From: Macrococcus epidermidis
GTDB taxonomy: Bacteria > Bacillota > Bacilli > Staphylococcales > Staphylococcaceae
NCBI RefSeq assembly: GCF_003259695.1
Contig: NZ_PZJH01000006.1
Span: 1 to 64,000 of the forward strand
Reading direction: 5' to 3'
DNA length: 64,000 bases
How positions within the stretch are numbered: the first letter of the stretch is position 1; every line of letters begins with the position of its first letter. The position numbers were made by a program, and so were the translations under genes. This document shows, one piece after another, positions 17,454-24,215 of this stretch. The notes below the pieces were generated by a model that saw nothing but the letters and a program-made list of their open reading frames with translations, was not told where the DNA came from and did not search any database.

Positions 17454-17678
17454 AATTTGAGTAACTCTAAACTAAAAATTCATCTTTTATTATTACATTC
17501 ATTAGATATTAGGGGCCTCCCTAATTACTAATGAATGTAAATAATTATACAAAAATATTATTAAAGAAATATAATAATTATTTACAGTAAGATTTTCGAA
17601 GAAAATATTACTGTAATCAATTGTGTACCTTTCTTCATAGATTAAGCGACTCGCTTATCAGACACTCTTACTCAAATT
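17454..17678 (-). ncRNA. retron ncRNA (msr-msd)
   Basis: The 249-base gap between the PRTase-like gene and the RT gene folds like a retron RNA on the minus strand. The ends a1 (17668-17678) and a2 (17454-17464) are an 11-bp perfect inverted repeat, TTACTCAAATT. Between them, in transcript order, are a short hairpin TAAGCGA/TCGCTTA (17643-17657), a hairpin TTACAGTAA/TTACTGTAA with inner ATTTTC/GAAAAT (17582-17616) and a long hairpin with a 13-bp outer stem TTACATTCATTAG (17493-17505 with 17528-17540) plus an inner 7-bp stem. The last is the probable msd. A G follows a1 directly and is a candidate branching residue. a1 overlaps the end of the effector gene. Confidence 0.85.
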
Positions 17679-18946
17679 AATGGCCCATTCAGCTTTTTAT
17701 TCTTTTGCAAATGGAGTCCTTCAGCTTTATATTCATCTAATATTGTTTTTAAAGAAACATCATTTAACTGATTATTTTCCAACAGTCTTAGTCCTAATTC
17801 AGTAATATAATATACTCCATTATTAGTTGTTAAATATTTATTTTCAAGGCATTCTTGCAATATATTTTTATTATACTTAATAATTTTTTTTATTGCCATT
17901 TCAAAGTAATCAGATTTCATAGTATTATTCTTTAAAAATAATAATACTATGATATAATCCCTTTCTTTCTCATTAACAATTTTACTACTAACAAACCATT
18001 TAATTTCATTTACTTTGTCAACCCATTTTATATTACTATTTTTTGAATTTCTTTTAAATAGTGGTTTCCAATTAATACTTTCATACCAAAACAGACTAAT
18101 AGTATTGTTGGGTGTATTTCTATAATTTGTTATTAATGATTGAGTTTTCTTGAATCCTAAAGTATTTTTTTTGCCCGATTCAACTACTTTACGCTCAAAA
18201 GTAACGAACTTTTTCTCTAATTCTTCTTTGTTTTTGAAATATTTTCCTGTTTTATTTATATACAAAATACTAAATTCTATTCCATTATCTTTTAAGTTGT
18301 TCTCGATCTCTACCTTAGCTTCTTCTGTAATATGAGCACAAAAAATTAAAATTTCTATATATAGATTTTTGATATATTTTTGAATTGCATTCAAAAAATC
18401 ATTAATAGATTTTCCTGTGCCTGAATAATCATCTATTAATATTAAATACGTTTTTTCCCCTAATATATTTTCAAAATCAATATATAATTGCTTTTCTATA
18501 TTTATATCAACCGGTTCATCTGAATAATAATAATTCACTGCTCTTGAAAATGATTTGCACAGATTGTTAGGTATATTATTAATTGACATAAATAATGAAG
18601 TTAAAACATCGGAACTATTATAAACCTCAGGATCTTTATTTAAAATTACTGAAAAATGGCAATCGTTAATTGTCAATTCATTACCTTCTAAATGCTCTAT
18701 TAACTTTGAGTAAAGTTTTGATAAGTATTTTACAGTATATTCTTCGCTATAATATGAGTAATCGTTACTTATTATACTTAATATTTCTTGTTTTATTTCA
18801 TCGTTTTCTTTTAGACCTTCTTGACTCAAAAATTTTCCAAACTTATTTCTAAAATTTTGAAGATAATCATCTTCAATATTATCTCTTATATTATTTCTTT
18901 CATAAAAGTTTTTTATTATTACATTGAATTCTTCACTTTTCTCCAA
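17672..18946 (-). CDS. retron-associated phosphoribosyltransferase-like protein with C-terminal winged-helix-like region
   Basis: A 424-residue protein. The middle contains LILIDDYSGTGKS (residues 168-180), the PRPP-binding loop form of type I phosphoribosyltransferases, preceded by a strand-helix pattern and followed by FCAHIT. The last 120 residues look like winged-helix repeats (YIIVLLFLKNN..., YITELGLRLLENN). The N-terminal 90 residues are helical. Retron families with a PRTase-like/winged-helix partner have been described, so this is probably the toxic effector or sensor. The start is TTG at 18946 after GGTGAG. It stands 30 bases after the HNH gene, and its stop lies inside the a1 segment of the ncRNA. 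Confidence 0.8.
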   Translation of the reverse strand: MEKSEEFNVIIKNFYERNNIRDNIEDDYLQNFRNKFGKFLSQEGLKENDEIKQEILSIISNDYSYYSEEYTVKYLSKLYSKLIEHLEGNELTINDCHFSVILNKDPEVYNSSDVLTSLFMSINNIPNNLCKSFSRAVNYYYSDEPVDINIEKQLYIDFENILGEKTYLILIDDYSGTGKSINDFLNAIQKYIKNLYIEILIFCAHITEEAKVEIENNLKDNGIEFSILYINKTGKYFKNKEELEKKFVTFERKVVESGKKNTLGFKKTQSLITNYRNTPNNTISLFWYESINWKPLFKRNSKNSNIKWVDKVNEIKWFVSSKIVNEKERDYIIVLLFLKNNTMKSDYFEMAIKKIIKYNKNILQECLENKYLTTNNGVYYITELGLRLLENNQLNDVSLKTILDEYKAEGLHLQKNKKLNGPLI

Positions 18947-18975
18947 AAGCTCACCACTTTATATTTTTCATTTTT

Positions 18976-19449
18976 TTAATAATTGGATTTTAAGCTATTA
19001 TGATGTTTACATAACATTTGCAGATTTTTACGTTCTGTTTTACCACCTTTACTCCATGGAATTATGTGATCACCAGCCATATCTTTATAATTCCATATAT
19101 GTGTTTGGTGCTCATATTGTATATCTGTATTACAAATTGGGCAATTAGAAACGCCATTTTTTCTTGCAGAATTAGTTTGCTCTTGATACTTCGATTTTTT
19201 ATCAGTTTCAGTGAAAACTCTAATAGAAAGTAATTTTATAAATTCTAATTTTTCTCCGCTTAATAAATACTCATAAATTCCTGCCTTCCTTGAAACATCA
19301 CTATCTTCATATAAACTTGAAAGTTTATATTCTAATACTGAGGGATTGTATGAGTTGTTATGATATGTTTCATATAATCTTCCCCATTCTATTTCCCCTT
19401 TTTGAATATCTGTACTTTTTATATTTATACTTTTCTTCAAGTATATCAT
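18976..19449 (-). CDS. HNH endonuclease, retron-linked
   Basis: A 157-residue protein with a zinc-type HNH site: CPIC near residue 104, then AGDHIIPWSKGG (DH pair) and NLQMLCKHHN (C-x-x-H and final N/H). The preceding KAGIYEYLLSG and IRVFTETDKKSKYQEQ segments resemble the linker and tail of DUF262-HNH proteins, which are normally more than twice this length, so this may be a free-standing C-terminal derivative. It is the first gene of the HNH-PRTase-ncRNA-RT run. Its ribosome binding site is poor. It may be a retron component or only a neighbour. Confidence 0.75.
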   Translation of the reverse strand: MIYLKKSINIKSTDIQKGEIEWGRLYETYHNNSYNPSVLEYKLSSLYEDSDVSRKAGIYEYLLSGEKLEFIKLLSIRVFTETDKKSKYQEQTNSARKNGVSNCPICNTDIQYEHQTHIWNYKDMAGDHIIPWSKGGKTERKNLQMLCKHHNSLKSNY

Positions 19450-19518
19450 TTTTATCTATTCGATAAATGTTCTAATATTTTCTTTTTGCCATTAAAACTA
19501 TACTTCTCATGTTAAAAA

Positions 19519-19542
19519 GCCACCTAAAATAGGTGGCCAAAT
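19519..19542 (-). terminator. terminator between the VbhA-like gene and the retron operon
   Basis: GCCACCT pairs with AGGTGGC around AAAAT, and the minus strand continues TTTTTAAC. It ends the transcript of the gene at 19563-19943 and separates it from the retron unit, so the retron needs its own promoter in 19450-19518; no convincing one was seen. Confidence 0.75.
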
Positions 19543-19562
19543 CAAATAATTATATTGGTTCA

Positions 19563-19943
19563 TCAATCACTTTTTGTTGTCTCTTGTAGTACGTACTCAG
19601 CAAATTCAGATCGCTTAATTCTTCCATGTGCCATATCGTACATTTTTTCTATATATTCATCCGTTAATACAAGACCATCAATTTTATTTATTCCTATTGC
19701 TGCATCAACTATCGCTATTCTTCTTTTTAAGCTAACTTCTTCAGGCACATGCCCTTCAAATGCTATTTTATATCCATATGTTAATTTAACTTGTGTTCTA
19801 AATGATGCTTCATCAATACTTGTAATTCCATCTTTTAATTCTCTCGCAGTAGTATACGCTATTCCTGAATATTCGGCTATTTCATCCGAAGTCAAATCAC
19901 TTTCAAGCATTTTTTGAATTTTTTCTTTGTCAACTTCAAGCAT
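19563..19943 (-). CDS. helix-turn-helix protein with VbhA-like antitoxin tail
   Basis: A 126-residue protein. The first 55 residues have a short helix-turn-helix pattern (LTSDEIAEYSGIAYTTARELKDG), as in small staphylococcal plasmid and phage proteins. The last 40 residues (GLVLTDEYIEKMYDMAHGRIKRSEF) resemble the antitoxin VbhA motif that blocks Fic toxins. No Fic gene is adjacent. The fusion could be an orphan antitoxin or a regulator; the second-domain call is from motif likeness only. Confidence 0.55.
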   Translation of the reverse strand: MLEVDKEKIQKMLESDLTSDEIAEYSGIAYTTARELKDGITSIDEASFRTQVKLTYGYKIAFEGHVPEEVSLKRRIAIVDAAIGINKIDGLVLTDEYIEKMYDMAHGRIKRSEFAEYVLQETTKSD

Positions 19944-19988
19944 ATCATCACACCTTAGTTTATTAGTTAATCATAACTTATATATCTA

Positions 19989-20204
19989 CTATTCAAATAT
20001 ACCTATTGATTTACCGAAAAAATAATCCATTTTATCATCTTCACGAAGTGGATTGTCTTTACGCAATCTTCTGACATCATCATAATAACCATTTTGTTTC
20101 ATTATTAATCTTGTATTTGCTCTTAGTTCTCTTCTTTGATCGCCTGTCATCTTATCTCTTTGTTCTTGTGTGAAGTCATTAATAGTTTTTCCTTTGAGGT
20201 TCAT
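19989..20204 (-). CDS. small hypothetical protein
   Basis: A 71-residue, highly charged protein (MNLKGKTINDFTQEQRDKM...) with many Arg and Lys residues and no membrane segment. An AAGGAG site lies upstream of the ATG (AAAGGAGTCGAC). Its family is not recognised. It sits between the antitoxin-like gene and a decayed small gene on the same strand. Confidence 0.55.
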   Translation of the reverse strand: MNLKGKTINDFTQEQRDKMTGDQRRELRANTRLIMKQNGYYDDVRRLRKDNPLREDDKMDYFFGKSIGIFE

Positions 20205-20245
20205 ATTTGTCGACTCCTTTCTAATATTAAAAGAACTTGTATTTG

Positions 20246-20464
20246 CTATTCTTCATTCTCGTACTCTGAAAGACTAAAATCTATTATTTCATCTCTAGTT
20301 TTTCCTTGTACTTTCTCTGGCCACCATCCTTACCTTTGATACTCTTTAATACCATCTAAAAAGATTGCACCACATTTACACATGACATAATCATGTGTGT
20401 GCTTTGATTCAATTACATCATCACAAATTTAACAGTGTGCAATACTTCTAATTATCTTTTGCAT
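20246..20464 (-). pseudogene. decayed small zinc-ribbon-like protein gene
   Basis: From ATG 20464 the frame reads MQKIIRSIAHC, stop, ICDDVIESKHTHDYVMCKCG, AIFLDGIKEYQR, stop, GWWPEKVQGKTRDEIIDF, and ends at 20246. The C-x-x-C and C-x-C pattern and the order of blocks match a small protein common on staphylococcal plasmids and phages. Two in-frame stops make it non-functional as written. Confidence 0.6.
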
Positions 20465-20512
20465 AATTTTCACCTCTGTAGTAGTTGAAAAATTATTATC
20501 AATACAATTTTA

Positions 20513-20908
20513 TCATTTATTTTGTGATTTATACTGACCATACTTACTAACATCTTTGAAATGAATATATGTAAAAATTGGCGACAAGAATAAAAATACT
20601 GTTCCCCATATAACAATTCCAACGATCTTGAACAATCCATAAAAAGCTAATGTATCTCTAGTAATATAATAGACTCTAGTACCGGTAAATGTATTCGCAC
20701 CACTTTTAATATCAAACATTACATAATAAGAAAATGGACTATGTAATAATAAAGTATTCATAATAATTCCTGGAGTTTTATGTCCAACTTCTCCATAGGC
20801 TTGTTGATACATATATATAATCGCACTTACCAAAAAAGCAAATAGAACTGATTTGATAAGACGAAAGATATTTAATCCTCTTAAATAGTTCGTAATAAAG
20901 TTCATCAT
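20513..20908 (-). CDS. small integral membrane protein
   Basis: A 131-residue protein with three hydrophobic segments (about residues 18-36, 55-70 and 88-112) and a basic C terminus. No family is recognised. It lies downstream of the ribbon-helix-helix gene next to the oriT-like region, so it may belong to a replication or mobilisation module; this is inference from position. Confidence 0.6.
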   Translation of the reverse strand: MMNFITNYLRGLNIFRLIKSVLFAFLVSAIIYMYQQAYGEVGHKTPGIIMNTLLLHSPFSYYVMFDIKSGANTFTGTRVYYITRDTLAFYGLFKIVGIVIWGTVFLFLSPIFTYIHFKDVSKYGQYKSQNK

Positions 20909-20952
20909 ATTCTCCTTTTTAAAATCATCTTTCCAATTTCATATTAAATTGT

Positions 20953-21324
20953 TTATAGAAAGAATGAACTTTTCTTTTTGATTGGTGCTTTCATTTGTTT
21001 TTCTTCAACGAATTCTTTTGCTTTATTGTAACTAATATTTTGACCTTCTTTAAAAGAAAGCATTGGAATATGATCATGTCTGTCAGCGCTCCACGAAACG
21101 ATTTCTAAAATCATTTCTGATTTTTTATCAATTGTAGACAATCTATCATTGATACTTTTTAAGTTATAATTATCTTCTAATGCTTGTTCTTCTTTTTCAA
21201 AGAGATAAGTCAAAACTTGATTCATATTTGCAAATCCTTTTTCTTCTTTTAACTCATCAATTTTATTTAGCGTACTATCATTTAGATAATAAGTTTTGTT
21301 CGTTCCTCTTCTTTCCATATTCAT
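20953..21324 (-). CDS. ribbon-helix-helix-type DNA-binding protein (possible oriT auxiliary protein)
   Basis: A 123-residue protein. The N-terminal part, TNKTYYLNDSTLNKIDELKEEKG then NMNQVLTYLFEKEE, has the strand-helix-helix pattern of CopG/SmpO-like DNA-binding proteins. The C-terminal half is charged. It is encoded beside seven palindromic repeats and three inverted repeats. In staphylococcal plasmids of the pWBG749 type, a small protein of this class binds accessory repeats at oriT. That comparison is from memory and not verified. Confidence 0.62.
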   Translation of the reverse strand: MNMERRGTNKTYYLNDSTLNKIDELKEEKGFANMNQVLTYLFEKEEQALEDNYNLKSINDRLSTIDKKSEMILEIVSWSADRHDHIPMLSFKEGQNISYNKAKEFVEEKQMKAPIKKKSSFFL

Positions 21325-21468
21325 ATCTCCTTTTTTAAGGTTTTTTTGTTTTAATTAATGCAACAAGTGCTTATGTCTTTGTTATTCTTTCAACAATTTT
21401 AATAAAATAATTTGTACCTAATGTCTAAATATTAAATTCATCAATAAGCTTTTTGATTAAAAATCTTT

Positions 21469-21694
21469 ATATATGTGGATATCACACATATTCAATTATT
21501 TAAAAATTCATTCTATACGTGGATTTCACATATACCATGTTTTTCAATAATTATTACTCAATGTATATATCACATATATTTAATATACATGGTGTGTATA
21601 TGTGATATATACGTGTTGTAATAAAATGTATATGTGACATATAAATGATTAGTTAAAATTGTGATATCACCATATACGTAGATTTCACATATAT
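21469..21694. repeat. seven palindromic iteron-like repeats
   Basis: Repeats of the general form TATAYGTGGATWTCACATATA lie at about 21469-21491, 21513-21535, 21561-21580, 21592-21614, 21627-21644, 21661-21670 and 21671-21694, at irregular 10-45 base spacing. They fill the 556-base gap between the ribbon-helix-helix gene and the replication gene. They may be replication iterons or binding sites of the ribbon-helix-helix protein. Confidence 0.75.
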
Positions 21695-21701
21695 AGAAAG
21701 T

Positions 21702-21761
21702 AATCGGCACTGCCGATTTAATCACGTTCGGCTCTGCCGAAATTCGTCCCAGAGGGCGACG
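21702..21761. other. three adjacent inverted repeats, oriT-like
   Basis: Three consecutive small hairpins: AATCGGC/GCCGATT (702-708 with 712-718), TTCGGC/GCCGAA (727-732 with 736-741) and CGTC-CC/GGG-GACG (745-761), ending in GTGATATCAC. Three inverted repeats next to accessory repeats match the general plan of pWBG749-family origins of transfer. The GC-rich block stands out in very AT-rich DNA. No relaxase gene is present. Confidence 0.55.
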
Positions 21762-21880
21762 TGATATCACTTTCTCTTATGCTCATGTACTAAAAATCAA
21801 TAGAACAAAAATGTTCTATTGATTTAAGCATAAATTACAAATTCATTATTTATTATGTTAATATTTTAGATAGAGTTATT

Positions 21881-22858
21881 TCATAACTCTTCACATAGAC
21901 TATGAATTTCTGATTTTAGCCGATCGAATTCGTAGTCTTCTTCTGATTCAATTTCTTTTTCTAACTTAGTAATAAAATTTAAAATTGACTCACAAAGATT
22001 CTTTTTATTTTCAATTAAAATAAATTTTGGTGTGACTTCGATATTATTTGCAAAGTCTTCTCCAACATATTTTTTGAAGTTCTCATATTTAAAAAGTGTT
22101 TCTGGCCTTATTAGTTTATTGAACTTTCTATCATTCCTCCATTCATAATATTTTTTCTCAACTACTTCAATCAAATCAATTATGTTATAATTTTCATTTA
22201 TTAAATCACTTATTAATTTTATATAAGATTGATTATTAAATTTATATGAGCGATCTGTTAATTTGTTTATATAACTAATTGCTACTAAACTAATTGTATT
22301 AATATAGCGATTCGTTGCTATTTCTGTAGTTTTCTCTGTTAATGTATCTTCTGTAATAGAAAAAATACCGTTTTTAGACTTACCTTTTTCTGTTTTTACA
22401 AATTCCTTTTTTTGATTTTCACTAATCCTTTTTCTGTTTTCAGATTTTCGTTTTTCTGTTTTTAGAATATCAATATTCATTTGTTTATTTTCTAACACTG
22501 ATTCTACTTCCTCTAAATAATTATCATACAGTAGACGATAATGCTTAATAGGGTTTCCATTTACTTTCATTACTCTTGTTTCTATAATTCCTCTACTTTC
22601 TAATTCTCTTGTTATTTGTGCAATTTTAAATTTTTTTATACCTGTCTCTTTAAACCATTGATCTTGCGTCTTATAAATCCATCCTTCTTTATTTTTACCT
22701 TTATCCGCCCAAAATGTTAGTTGAGACAAGAATACCGCCCCTTGTAAATCTTCCATGAATTCTAAATAGAATCTGTTCACTAAAATATAATTATCATTTC
22801 CTGAAATTATAGTAATCCATCTTCTTAATATTTCTATTTTTTTTATATCAATCACCAA
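21881..22858 (-). CDS. island replication protein, winged-helix/DnaD-like
   Basis: A 325-residue protein. Residues 20-100 (DNYILVNRFYLEFMEDLQG, LSQLTFWADKG, GWIYKTQDQW, ITRELESRGIIETR) form a winged-helix domain as in phage and plasmid replication initiators or replisome organisers. A charged linker rich in K and E (about 120-170) leads to a helical C-terminal half. It faces the repeat region, as initiator genes often do. The start is uncertain: TTG 22858 or GTG 22855 are possible, with only a weak GGTGAT nearby. It is not a RepA_N or rolling-circle protein. Confidence 0.6.
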   Translation of the reverse strand: MVIDIKKIEILRRWITIISGNDNYILVNRFYLEFMEDLQGAVFLSQLTFWADKGKNKEGWIYKTQDQWFKETGIKKFKIAQITRELESRGIIETRVMKVNGNPIKHYRLLYDNYLEEVESVLENKQMNIDILKTEKRKSENRKRISENQKKEFVKTEKGKSKNGIFSITEDTLTEKTTEIATNRYINTISLVAISYINKLTDRSYKFNNQSYIKLISDLINENYNIIDLIEVVEKKYYEWRNDRKFNKLIRPETLFKYENFKKYVGEDFANNIEVTPKFILIENKKNLCESILNFITKLEKEIESEEDYEFDRLKSEIHSLCEEL

Positions 22859-22875
22859 CTTTTTTAAAGATTAAA

Positions 22876-22892
22876 CCTTACTGCCAGCCAGC
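22876..22892. promoter_or_regulatory. repeated CTTACTGCCRGCCAGC motif, copy after the excisionase-like gene
   Basis: CCTTACTGCCAGCCAGC here matches CCTTACTGCCGGCCAGC at 24181-24197 before int at all but one position. The reverse complement occurs in the distal-end repeats at 5102-5111 and, less well, 10017-10026. This is probably a binding site for the integrase or excisionase. Confidence 0.5.
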
Positions 22893-23173
22893 TATTTTAT
22901 TTTTGATTCTAAAAAATTATCTATATCTTGTCTTCTAATCATTTGAATACCACTTACATCAATTACAGGTAAACCTTCTTCGATAAACTTTTTTAAAGTA
23001 TTAAAACTTACTCCTAAATATGAAGATGCTTGCTTTTTATTCATATAAACTTGAATATTTTTTTCATCTTCTATTTGTTGAATAATATTCTCAGCTATAC
23101 TTTTAAAAATATCTTCCAATAATTTGAGTGAAGTCTCTTCTAACTTTAATGGTATGTAAAGTTGATTATTCAT
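22892..23173 (-). CDS. excisionase-like helix-turn-helix protein
   Basis: A 93-residue protein. The C-terminal 50 residues (YMNKKQASSYLGVSFNTLKKFIEEGLPVIDVSGIQMIRRQDIDNFL) have the winged MerR/excisionase HTH pattern: helix-turn-helix, then a wing with the R-R-D-I-D signature. The quoted stretch is residues 43-89 in three blocks: MNKKQASSYLGVS, FNTLKKFIEEGLP and IRRQDIDNFL. It diverges from the regulator gene and is followed directly by a copy of the CCAGCC motif also seen before int. It is likely to steer the integrase toward excision. Confidence 0.72.
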   Translation of the reverse strand: MNNQLYIPLKLEETSLKLLEDIFKSIAENIIQQIEDEKNIQVYMNKKQASSYLGVSFNTLKKFIEEGLPVIDVSGIQMIRRQDIDNFLESKIK

Positions 23174-23208
23174 TCTTTCACCTCCTTGTATTTATAATTA
23201 AGATAATT

Positions 23209-23232
23209 TAATATTACCTTATCGTAATATTA
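23209..23232. promoter_or_regulatory. operator-like inverted repeat between divergent genes
   Basis: TAATATTAC-CTTATC-GTAATATTA is a perfect 9-bp inverted repeat in the 158-bp divergent intergenic region between the excisionase-like gene and the regulator. It is a natural place for repressor binding. Confidence 0.55.
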
Positions 23233-23331
23233 ATGGTTAAACTTTATAATGTCAAGTGATTTTATTTTAAAGCAACTTGGTATTTACTTATTTGTAATAG
23301 CATTCTATTATAGAATATAAGGAGGATTAAT

Positions 23332-24177
23332 ATGATAAAAGTAAAATTAAAAGAATTATTAAAACAAAGAAACATGACTCTAAATGAATTAAGTAAATTA
23401 ACCAATATAAATCCAAAAACTTTAAGTTTTTTTCAGAATCAGAAAACTGAAAGTGTACATTATGGAACGCTTGAAAAAATATCACGTGCTTTAGATGCTA
23501 AATTACATGAGATTATAGAGCTATCGCCTATAATTTTTAACTTGGTACCTTATGATCAAGTAATCTATGATAGTGGCTCAGATTCATATACATGCAAACT
23601 AGATTTAAATTCATTTATAGAATATGAAAAAGACCTCCCTAATGATGCATTTGAAATTGGGCTTGAAAAAATTGATACTCATTCTTTGACTATTAATTAT
23701 TATTTCGAAACTTTAGAAAGTAGAAATGGAGATAAAAAAGTTTTTATTAATATTCAATCAATAGATATTCCATCTGACAGTCCCATTAATTTCAAAGAAC
23801 TTACTCTTTATCAACTAAAGTTATACAATAATTTTTACTACTCTTTAGCATATACTTTAACAACAAATTATTTTCTTATTGATCAAAATTATTATTCGAT
23901 AGAAGATAAGTTTTATATTAACTATAAGGAACTTTATAAATCTTTAAATATAGAGAACAGAGAACTTTATTCTAATCAAGTAAGAAGTCATATGCTTGAT
24001 GATACCTTTGAAATTTCTCTAATAAATTTTAAAAATAGCAGTCTTGCTGAAAATTATGAATTGGAAAATTGGAAATACGAAATTTTTCCTAATATACCTT
24101 TAATAAATTATCATTATTCTTTTTTTGATATTGAAATTAATGAAGATAGCAATTTAATATTATATTTCACTCTATAA
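23332..24177 (+). CDS. Cro/CI-type transcriptional regulator of the island
   Basis: A 281-residue protein. Residues 1-65 form an XRE-type helix-turn-helix (MIKVKLKELLKQRNMTLNEL, SKLTNINPKTLSF, ISRALDAKLHEIIEL). The remaining 215 residues are unique and acidic and resemble no family recognised here; they could be an inducer-sensing part, as in SaPI master repressors. It has a strong AAGGAGGATTA site. It diverges from the excisionase-like gene across an inverted repeat and precedes int on the same strand. Confidence 0.68.
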   Translation: MIKVKLKELLKQRNMTLNELSKLTNINPKTLSFFQNQKTESVHYGTLEKISRALDAKLHEIIELSPIIFNLVPYDQVIYDSGSDSYTCKLDLNSFIEYEKDLPNDAFEIGLEKIDTHSLTINYYFETLESRNGDKKVFINIQSIDIPSDSPINFKELTLYQLKLYNNFYYSLAYTLTTNYFLIDQNYYSIEDKFYINYKELYKSLNIENRELYSNQVRSHMLDDTFEISLINFKNSSLAENYELENWKYEIFPNIPLINYHYSFFDIEINEDSNLILYFTL

Positions 24178-24180
24178 TCC

Positions 24181-24197
24181 CCTTACTGCCGGCCAGC
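24181..24197. promoter_or_regulatory. repeated CTTACTGCCRGCCAGC motif, copy before int
   Basis: CCTTACTGCCGGCCAGC lies 19 bases before the integrase start codon. Its reverse complement, GCTGGCCGGC, sits at 5102-5111 at the inner edge of a distal-end repeat, with flanking bases also shared. It may serve both recombination and control of int. Confidence 0.5.
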
Positions 24198-24215
24198 AAA
24201 TAAGGAAGGGTTAAA

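Noticed and set aside
21570-21770. Open frame over the repeat region
   Set aside because: Its translation reflects palindromic AT-rich repeats and hairpins, with no ribosome binding site.
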